Part shown: positions 55,983 to 64,000 of the stretch, in pieces | How the letters are laid out: the number at the start of each line of letters is the position of its first letter | Position numbering within the stretch: position 1 is the stretch's first letter | Source: Petunia secreta | Lineage: Eukaryota > Streptophyta > Magnoliopsida > Solanales > Solanaceae | DNA length: 64,000 nt | NCBI GenBank assembly: GCA_029990175.1 | Contig: JARKIP010000065.1 | Location: 22,174,501-22,238,500, forward strand | Direction of reading: 5' to 3' | Translations under genes and position numbers: made by a program | Notes under the pieces: generated by a model | Seen by the model: only the letters and a program-made list of their open reading frames with translations | Told to the model about the DNA's origin: nothing | Database searches by the model: none

Positions 55983-57520
55983 CTAGGAAAGCATGAGATC
56001 ATCATCCTCCACATCTTCCATCTCATCTCTCTCTATTCCCTCATCCTCCGGTTCACTCTCTTGTTCATAAGCACCATCACCAACCACAATCATGGTCCTT
56101 TTTGTAGGACACTCTTTAGCAAAGTGACCATACACTTTGCATTTGTGGCATTGAATTGAAGAAGAAGTAGGAGTATTTAATTGGGTTTTAGAGTTACCTC
56201 CCACATTTGATGTGTACTTCTCATTCGGCTTCTTCACTTCTTTGTTGGCACTTGTAACACTAGCATTTGGGAATCTTCCATTAGGAGTAGGAGTTTTCCA
56301 CTCCTTTGGTCTGCTCATGGGATTAGAAGTGTTGCTCTTGTAACGGTTGTACCTTTCATCTTTAAGCCATTGCTCGACATCAATTACGGCTTCAAGGATT
56401 TCTTGAAGTGAAAGATAAGCATGCAATCTCAATTGGGAAGCTATAACATAGCTCAAGCCATTCTTGAAGCGGATCACAGCTTGTTCTTCATCTTCGGTGT
56501 CTATATCCAAAGCCATCCGAGTCTTCTCAAACTCATCATAATACTCATGAACCGTCTTGACACCTTCCTTTAGATCATAAAGCTTCTTGTGTTGCTCTTG
56601 ACGATACCTAGGAGTCATGTACTTTATATTCATGAGTCCTTTCAATTCATTCCAAGTCACATTCACATGGATTCCCGCTCTCCTTCTTGATCTCTTGACG
56701 GACTCCCACCAAGTAGAGGCATAAGAGTCAAAGGATGAAATAGCATAAGTACCTTTCTTCTCATCGGTCATCTCATTTGTGTCAAACATCCTTTCCATGA
56801 GTAGTACCCATTCAATGTAGGCCTCCGAATCACAATTTCTCTTAAAGATTGGAAGATTGAGCTTCACACTATTGAGGTTGGTGTTGTCACGACCTCCACG
56901 GTAAGGCTCGAGTTGGCCTCCATAGTGATCTTCATAACCACCATAATCCCTCCTAGCATTCCCTCCAACATACCCCATGGGTAGCCCTCGACCTCGCCTT
57001 TACCCCTATCCACATTACAACCCCAATTCATACCTCGCCTCGGTTGATAATGATCATCATACCCATAGGCTTCATCACCATACTCGGCTTCCTTCCCTTC
57101 TTGAGCTTCATTGGCTTGCTCAAGAGGTTGAACATTTCTAATGGGTCTTGGAAGTGGAATGTTTCTTTGGGGGTTGTCTAAAATACAGGGAAAGCCCGTT
57201 CGTTGGGTATTGCCCAACACTTGATCATTTCTCTCACGATCTTCCTTTACCCGTTGTTGATTAAGCAATTCAACAACTTGTTCCGGGGTAAAGGTAGGGC
57301 TACTCGAGCCTTCACCGGCGTCAATTTGGACACTCGGGGTCCCATCTTCAACTTGGACACTTGGGGTCCCTTTCTCAATTTGGACACTTGAGGTCCCTTG
57401 CCAGACTTGGAGACTTGAAGTCACCTTTTCAAGAGTTTCAATCTTTTGGCCCATGATATCCATTTTAGCAAGGATACTAGCCAAAGCATTCTTCACAAAA
57501 TCTTCACCTTCGTTAGCCAC
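55983..57520 (-). pseudogene. gag: D-E gag
   Basis: Two overlapping frames (57520-56864 and 56978-55983) make up a gag of about 500 residues. The N-terminal part has a short repeat (GTSSVQIEKGTPSVQVEDGTPSVQID). The capsid core has MERMFDTNEMTDEKKGTYAI, SSFDSYASTWWESVKRSRRR and HEYYDEFEKTRMALD, and the CCHC knuckle is CHKCKVYGHFAKEC. The first codon is GTG where relatives have ATG, and a frameshift lies in the Gly/Arg-rich linker near 56970. Upstream, TTCTTGTAG/GTA at about 57525 resembles the acceptor-like site before gag of the CRM copies. Confidence 0.83.
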
Positions 57521-58653
57521 TACCTACAAGAAGAACAAACATTAGTGAAATCACCTAACACACTCCCTTACTTGTGTTTCACTCGGTTCACTCGTTTAGT
57601 GGTGGTGGATATTTCACTCGACTTGTATCCCAAAAGCTTCACGTAGATGAATAGCAATCCCTCAACTCAATCAAACTATCCACGAGTCAAGTGCACTCCG
57701 GGGTGAGTGGAGTTTAAGTGACTCAATGAATGAAAAGAACTTTAAAGTGAGCACTTGAGTCAAAAGGATATCGAATCTTCTTGGAGTTCTACTCTCCAAC
57801 TAATGCACGAATCACCTAAAAGCTTAATGAACTAGTGACAATTAAGCAGGAAGATTACTTAGATAGGCACTAGTTAGAGTTTAGGAAAGCAAAGAAACAA
57901 GAAAACCTAGGACTAACTAACCAATCCCAACCCTTCAGCAAGTGGGCGTAGTGCCCAATGTGTTTGGGCGGAGCGCCTGGACGGCGATTTCCTGGGTTTC
58001 CAACTCCATTTTCTTCAATTTCAATCCAATCTTTGGATCGATTTCAACGTGTTTTGCACAAATCCAAAGTACCCAAAGTTGAATATCGATATATTCTTCA
58101 AACCCCAATGATTTTCACCCCCAAACAACCAACAATCAAAGCACAATCATCATTCAAAATCTCAAGTTGGGGTTTCAAAAAGGGTTTCAAAGTGGATTTC
58201 GATTCTTCAAACTTGATGTTATACAACAACAATTCACGCGAAATTTGTTTCAAATTACTTATTTTTCAATGTAGAACAAACCCCTATAACAACATCAAAA
58301 ATCATCCAACCCATGAATCACCCACAAATCATCAAAAACAAGGGTTTAAGAGGGTTCAACAATTTTTTTGGGGTTTTCAAATTTAAAATTCGTAAATCCA
58401 ATCCAAACCACGCATTTTTTGTATCAAAACGACGGGTTTTCAACAAGGATCAATATTCCATAACACCCATATCAAGAATCGAACATATCAAAAAGTTATG
58501 ACCAATTTTTTTTTTTTTGAATTTTTTTCAACATTTCTATTTTTTTGTATTTTCTTTCTTTCAATAATTTCAACAACAAGAAAACTAAAAAAAAACTAAC
58601 GTAGGCACGAAGAACCAAGGGTCGGGGGTTTGTAAAAATAAAACTCGAGCCTT
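57521..58653 (-). other. Leader of D-E
   Basis: The shared leader box is near 57555-57590 (complement AAGTAAGGGAGTGTGTTAGG). GC palindromes (GGGCGTAGTGCCC, GGGCGGAGCGCCTGG) are at 57945-57980, of the same type as in LTRs D and E. A T/A-rich tract is at 58505-58600. No gene. The PBS complement GCTCTGATGCCA (one change) is at 58654-58665. Confidence 0.65.
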
Positions 58654-58668
58654 GCTCTGATGCCAAAC

Positions 58669-59332
58669 TAATAAGGATCAAATGCGGAAAGTAAAAACAA
58701 GATAAAGAGTGAGACGTGGCTCGATTAAATAACCCAAGTAGCACCGAAGAACTTGTTTCGATACACCCCGGGAGATTGTCAAGTAACCCCTACTCTAGGC
58801 AACTACCCTCGAGCTACACCCAGAACCCGCAAGTAGAATGATCGGGGAGGGAATGGAATTCATCTAGATCCGCTAGAAGAAAAAAAAGTCCCAAACAAGG
58901 TTGTTTCATTCAACAAAGTGTTCAACTCTTTACTACATTCTTCAATGATCAAAATTAACTATGAAATAAGCTATCTAGCTATTTATAGAGGTTTCTAACC
59001 ATTAAGTAAAAGGTCTAAATAGCCCACACATTAGGCTTTAAGTTAAAAGGCCACGTAGGGTCAAAATAGTCTTTAAACCATCAAATTCTCGCCTTTCAGC
59101 AACTTGAGCGGAGCGCCCGCCAATTTGGCCAGTGGAGGGGGCTGGGCGGAGCGCCTGGCCCCTTTGTTCCCTGGGCAGGGCGCCTGGTTGCTCCACTTGT
59201 GCCTTGATCATCCGTAATGGCTTCCAATCGCTTCCTTCTTCGAGTTCCTTCCTCACCAAGTGTAAATGCACTTCTTGGATCTCCTTAGCTTGGCTCCGTT
59301 TGAAGGGTTTTGTGGGGGTCTGGTCCTTATCA
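58669..59332 (-). repeat. LTR E (5' LTR of D-E)
   Basis: It begins TAATAAGG (an expected TGATAAGG with one change) and ends GTCCTTATCA, followed by TGTTA. TATTTATAGAGG (TATA on the minus strand) is near 58979, GC palindromes at 59107-59185 and the R/U5 hairpin at 58810-58829 (stem CGGGTT/AGCTCG on the sense strand, with two G-U pairs). Confidence 0.82.
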
Positions 59333-61828
59333 TGTTAAAGCCATAAACACACTCAAATAGAGTCATGCCAATCATTCTATGCAAAGTCGGTTATATGAAA
59401 ACTCCATAAGAGGTAACTTGTCAATCCAAGTCCCTACCTTACCTCGGGTCACAGCTCTAAGAAGAACACCCAAAGTTCGATTCACCACCTCGGTTTGCCC
59501 ATCAGTTTGAGGGTGGTGGGACGTAGAGAAGAAGAATTTGGTGCCAAAAACACCCCCACAAACTTCTCCAAAAATGGCTAAGGAACTTAGTGTCCCTACC
59601 ACACATAATTGTTTGAGGCACACCATGCAACTTTAACACATTATCAATGAATAAAGAAGCAACATGTTGTGCATCATCACATTTTTTACATGGAATCAAG
59701 TAAGACATCTTAGAGAACCTATCCACGACAACATAAATTCTATCATGTCCCCCCAGACCGTGGTAATCCCTTAACAAAATCCATAGAAATATCAATCCAC
59801 GGGCTAGTAGGTACGGGAAGAGGGGTATACAAACCATGGGGGTTCGATTTGGACTTAGCATACTTGCACTCAAGGAAAGAATTACAAAGTATCTCAACTT
59901 GCAACCCCATTTTAGGCCAATGGAATTGCTCCATAAGAATGGCCAAGGTTTTATCCCTACCAAAGTGACCCATGAGTCCTCAACTATATGCTTCTTGAAC
60001 AAGCAATTGTCTCCATCAGGACTCGGATATGCAAACTCTACCATTTTTAAAGATATAGCCATCTACCCATTGGTACTTCTCAACTCTTTCACCTTTCTCA
60101 AGAGCTTCATGGATGCTCTTTAGCTTAGGGTCATGAGCATACATCAACTTGATGCTCTCAAAACCCATGAGCTTGGAAGCAAGAGTGGTGACTAGAGCAA
60201 ACTTCCTAGAAAGTGCATCCGCTTGAACATTGTCTTTCCCTTTTTTGTATTGAATGACATAGGGAAAACACTCAATGAACTCTACCCATTTGGCATGCCT
60301 CTTGTTGAACTTCTCTTGGCCCCTAAGATACTTGAATGACTCATGATCACTCTTAATTTCAAATTCCCTGGGCTAAAGATAATGTTGGCAAGAGCTCTCA
60401 CTAGGGTATACAACTCCTTCTCATACGTAGAGTAATTCAAGGTTGCCTCCTTCAACTTTTCACTAAAGTAAGCTATGGGTTTTTCATCTTGCATTAAAAC
60501 ACCACCAATTCCCACCCTTGAGGCATCACATTCATCCTCAAATGCCTTTTTGAGGTCGGGCAATTATAATAGAGGAGCGGTACTCAACCTACTTTTTAAT
60601 TCTTGCAAGGCCTTCTCTCGAGGCTCTCCCCACACAAAAGGTTTGTCACTCTTCACCAATTCGGTGAGTTGAGCAGCAATGGAACTAAAGTCCCTCACCA
60701 ATCTCCTATAGAAGCTAGCAAGACCATGAAAGCTTCTATCTTGAGACACGGTAGTGAGAGTAGGCCAATCTCGAATGGCCTCTACCTTGGACTCATCCAC
60801 TTCCACTCCTTGGGCACTCACAACAAACCCAAGAAAGACTACCCTTTTTACACCAAAGGCACATTTCTTATAGTTAGCAAAGAGTTTCTCGGCTTTCAAC
60901 ACTTCAAGCACTTGCCTTAAATGTTCAACATGGTCGTCTAATGACTTGCTATATATCAAAATGTCATCAAAGTAGACGACCATGAATTTGTTGATGAATG
61001 GCTTCAACACATGATTCATTAGTCTCATGAAGGTACTAGGTGCGCTGGGGAGGCCAAAGGGCATCACCAACCACTCATATACACCAAATTTGATCTTGAA
61101 TGCGGTCTTCCACTCATCACCCGATTTTATACTGATTTGGTGGTAACTGGACCTAAGGTTTATCGTTGAGAAGATGATAGAACCACTTAGCTCATCAAGC
61201 ATATCATCTAAACGAGGTATGGGATGCCGATACTTTACCGTGATCTTGTTGACCACTCGGCAATCCACACACATCCTCCATGTGCAATCTTTCTTTAGGA
61301 CAAGTATGACAGGCATGGCACACAGACTTAAGCTCTCACGAACCAAGCCCTTGGTGAGCAATTCAACCACTTTCCTTTGCAACTCCTTTGTATCTTCGGG
61401 ATTGCTCCTATAGGCCAGCTTGTTTGGGATTTGGGATCTCGGGACAAAGTGAATTTGATATTCAATACCCCTCAAGGGTGGTAAACTATTTGGCATCTCA
61501 TCTGGGAACATATCCCCAAAAACCTTCAAAACACTTTCAAGAGCACTAGGCAAAGGGTTAGAAGAATAATCAAATTCGGAAGTAAGAATCATACCATTGT
61601 GCACTAGGCAAATGAGTAGTTTGTTGCCATCATTCCCTTTCAAAAGCTCACCCAGTTGCATAATGGCACATATTCTACCGGTAGTAAATGCTGGAGTCAC
61701 CATCAAGCTCTCGGCGAAAGGGCTAGTCTCAACAACCGACTTAGCCTTTGCCGCTTCTCTCAACTCCCTCATGCGCCTATAAACTTCACTCACTTGTTTG
61801 GGCGACAAGGTCTTGAGAACATACTTTC
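59333..61828 (-). pseudogene. pol: E3 pol: RT, RNase H and integrase
   Basis: Minus-strand order starts with LKTLSPKQVSEVYRRMRELREAAK. RT (61800-60564) follows with WRMCVDCRVVNKITVKYRHP, YFDDILIYS and FLGFVVSAQGVEVDESKVEAI. RNase H (60563-60282) has DECDASRVGIGGVLM. Integrase has MGHFGRDKTLAILMEQFHWP (about 59970), IDISMDFVKGLP, and HHPQTDGQTEVVNRTLGVLL (59540-59480). Frames change at least four times. The left end at 59333 continues to 47588 and then to 22674. The right end is cut at 61828 by LTR F inside the protease-RT linker, so gag and most of protease lie outside. Confidence 0.85.
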
Positions 61829-62609
61829 TGATGCAACGGAAAATACGGAAGCGATAAAGTAAAGATAAAAGCGAGACGTGGCTCAAACGAATTACCTAAG
61901 TAGCACCGAAGAACACCTACACTAAGAAACTATCCTCGAGAGACACTCAGCTCTCGCAAATAGAATGATCAACAAAGGATTGAAGTTCAAGGTGGAATCC
62001 ACCAATTGAAATCAAGCCCGCACAAGGGGTTTTCATTGAAATGCTCTCAAGCTTTCAAGGTTCATGTTCATCATTCAAAGGAGTCTAAATAAAATGAAGA
62101 CCTAAGGAAGGGTTTACAGTCTTCTTCTATGCCTAATATAATGTCTAAAATACTCCCAAAGCGGGCTAAAATAAATAAGGCCACGCAGGGCTATAGGTGG
62201 AATTTCATGTAAAAAGTAGCAAAATCCCGCATTACAGTCACAGGGGGTAGGCGGTCCGCCTCCCCCCACTAGGTGGCCGCCCTTTGGAAATCATCAGTGA
62301 GTTGGTGGTCCGCCTCAATGCTGAGGCGCTCCGCCTGTCCAAGATCCAAAGAGCTGAGTTTATGTAGGCGCTCCACCTCATCTGAGGGTCGCTCCGCCAC
62401 ATCTGGGAGGCGCTCCGCCTCATCCTGGGACTTGTGAAAGAGGCTCAAAATGAGCTTGGGGTGGCTCCCCTTGGAGCCCAAGCGGTCCTCCATCCATGGT
62501 GCTCCAATGCATGATCATCAAGACGTTTTCGGAGCCCTTGACTTGTAATCTTTGTGCTCTCGAGCTTGGCTCTTGATGGCTGGGAACTAAGCCAATTTAG
62601 ATTGCATCA
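61829..62609 (-). repeat. LTR F, 3' LTR of a further non-autonomous element
   Basis: TGATGCAACGG...GATTGCATCA, 781 bp, beside a PPT-like TCCTCCCCTATTT complement. GC palindromes of a distinct type (GGCGGTCCGCC, GGCGCTCCGCC) fill 62245-62430. The hairpin at 61937-61956 has stem CGAGAG/CTCTCG and an 8-base loop. The 5-mer before it is CTTTC; the partner TSD is outside the window. Confidence 0.8.
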
Positions 62610-62651
62610 TCCTCCCCTATTTGAAAGGATTTTGTCCTCGAAATCAAACCA

Positions 62652-64000
62652 TCAACGCCTACATCCAAAACAAGCACAAACAACAAACTTCCCACTACAA
62701 GAGTAGGTTAGTGCCAAAAGTGTGGAAAACACACTCTTATGATAGAGCCAAGCATCAATAACAATTAAAACGCTTATGCCTCCAAAGGAGACGACAAGTA
62801 CTTGACTCAAAAAGAAAGTGCATCTAACACAAAGACAAGCAAAGAGATCAATAGGACAAGGAACATGCCATACATAGCAATCAAATTCCTTATGACCCCT
62901 AAGCTTACACAACCAACACACCAATCCACCCTCAAAGTGTGATCAGCAAGTGGAACGGAGTAAGTCAAATAGCCCAAGCTACAACTAGAATAAATTACTC
63001 CACTCCCCTTCTTTAGAGCATACATCACACCAAGGGTTTCTTTTTCACCTCCAAGATCATCACCTAAGCAAACCTTCCTATAAGACAAACCCTCAAGAAA
63101 GGCATTGATAATGACTTCTTCTTCATCATAACCCGAACAATCAAAGGTGGGGTCACTAAAAGACTCATTTACCTCATTCAAGCTCTCAAACAATGGGTTG
63201 TCTAAGGAGTCAAATCCTTCATACCATGGATACTCTATTTTACTACCAACCCTAGTCCGATATGATTCACTACTACCAATGAAATTGTTTTCAAACAATG
63301 GAAATATAAAGGCATGCACCTAGATTTCATGGTTAAATAAATCATAGTATCAAGACTAGGTTCTTCACTCTCACTTGAGGAGTCATATAGACAATTTTGT
63401 CCAATTCATGCAATTTGGACTCCTCAAGGTCACATTCATCCTTACTACGACACACAAGCCCACCAAATGTATCAACAAGGGTAGAGTCACATAACTCATC
63501 TTCCCCTTCATCAAATATGGGTGGGGTGTCATAACAAGGGTCATGAGCAAGGTCAACTACCACATTTTCACTAAAGAGAGGTTCTTTGAATATCGGACTC
63601 ACATCATGATGTGGCTTTTCATTCCTCTCAAAGCAGCGGTTCACATGCACACACAAGTTGACCATTAGACTCTTCACTAGTTGCAAGTCCAATAAAGACA
63701 TTACAAGCACCAACTAACATTGAGTCGCTACAAGACAAGGAACTAACATGCTCATAAAAAGGTAAAGGAACACTTACACTTGAGTTGCTTCCCTGAGCAC
63801 TCATAGCACGTGAAGTATCAAGTTCAACTTCCTCTTCATGAAGCTCGCAATGAGGATCTTCATCACCTTCCCTTCCATCCTTACCAAACGGTTGAGGCTC
63901 CACTAGCTTGCCTCTAAGAGTACCTACACATAAGCCAAAACAAGTAGAAGAAGAAGAAGATAAAACATGGTTAGAACAAAGGGTGTCATTTTGTATTTCC
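62652..64000 (-). pseudogene. Accessory ORF of element F (partial)
   Basis: Minus-strand frames 63903-63628, 63713-63342, 63319-62807 and 62924-62652 carry the same motifs as the A-B-C and G proteins: KPHHDVSPIFKEPLFSENVV, CYDTPPIFDEGEDELCDS, ESKLHELDKIVY, ALKKGSGVIYSSCSLGYLTYS, and LRGHKEFDCYVWHVPC to IDAWLYHKSVFS. It is closer to G than to A-B-C. Three or more shifts break it. Bases 63904-64000 match the region just before the VGTLGG motif (complement of AGTACCTACACATAAG). The N-terminal part and 5' LTR are beyond the window. Confidence 0.7.

Larger units (their letters stand above)
47589..59332 (-). mobile_element. Element D-E, decayed autonomous CRM-type retrotransposon
   Basis: 3' LTR D (47589-48389) and 5' LTR E (58669-59332) enclose a full gag-protease-RT-RNase H-integrase order on the minus strand, interrupted by element G. 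The flanking 5-mers are GGTTA (47584-47588) and TGTTA (59333-59337). The undisturbed relative sequence at 48815-48835 reads GGTGTTAAAACC, so TGTTA is the original site and the left copy has one change. Numerous shifts and stops make it inactive. Confidence 0.83.

Overview
The window is nuclear DNA of a flowering plant, most likely a eudicot with a large repeat-rich genome. The evidence is a full set of plant LTR-retrotransposon hallmarks: initiator-Met primer sites (TGGTATCAGAGC), a tRNA-Arg-type site, an Athila-type tRNA-Asp site, Ty3/gypsy polyproteins and 5-bp target-site duplications (TSDs). I see no host protein gene, tRNA or rRNA gene. Nearly all of the 64 kb is nested LTR retrotransposons. 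Most belong to one Ty3/gypsy group that resembles the centromeric CRM lineage: LTRs start TGATG, pol runs into the 3' LTR, and the integrase ends with a FNVADL..EGEDD tail.

Left part (1-22 kb). An Athila-like 5' LTR and PBS (minus strand) abut a minus-strand CRM-like gag-protease relic. An old CRM-like LTR is split by an Ogre/Tat-like solo LTR (3690-7403, TSD TTAGG). An inverted old CRM-like LTR follows. Next comes an Ogre/Tat-like body (8375-21911) with its LTR end, PBS, two successive damaged ORF1-type genes and a truncated gag. The first ORF1 is interrupted by a young full-length CRM-like element (11102-18611, TSD AGTGT). That element has 750-bp LTRs with no difference seen by eye and an open gag-pol of 1,674 codons.

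Right part (22-64 kb). A degraded minus-strand element, called E3 here, forms the substrate: its pieces lie at 21912-22674, 47268-47588 and 59333-61828. Into its pol went two insertions. The first is a three-LTR complex (22675-47267, TSD CTTGG) of a non-autonomous family. The second is an autonomous but decayed element D-E (47589-59332, TSD TGTTA with one change on the left). The three-LTR complex itself received a CRM LTR (TSD AGTTT), a truncated CRM gag-protease block joined to a duplicated segment, and a second complete CRM element (33199-40705, TSD TAGGC) whose pol is broken. D-E received a plus-strand non-autonomous element G (49561-53820, TSD CCATT). Another element, F, enters E3 at 61829 and runs out of the window.

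The most unusual content is the non-autonomous set (A-B-C, G and F). These have no gag, RT or integrase but share a conserved accessory ORF. In A-B-C its middle is a retropepsin-like domain that has lost the catalytic Asp. Autonomous and non-autonomous elements share cis signals: a box next to the PPT, a leader box before the first ORF, and a small R/U5 hairpin whose stem changes by paired substitutions between families. Several families also carry their own GC-rich palindrome type in both the LTR and the internal leader. A plausible reading, which is inference, is a helper/parasite system of centromere-type retrotransposons in pericentromeric DNA.
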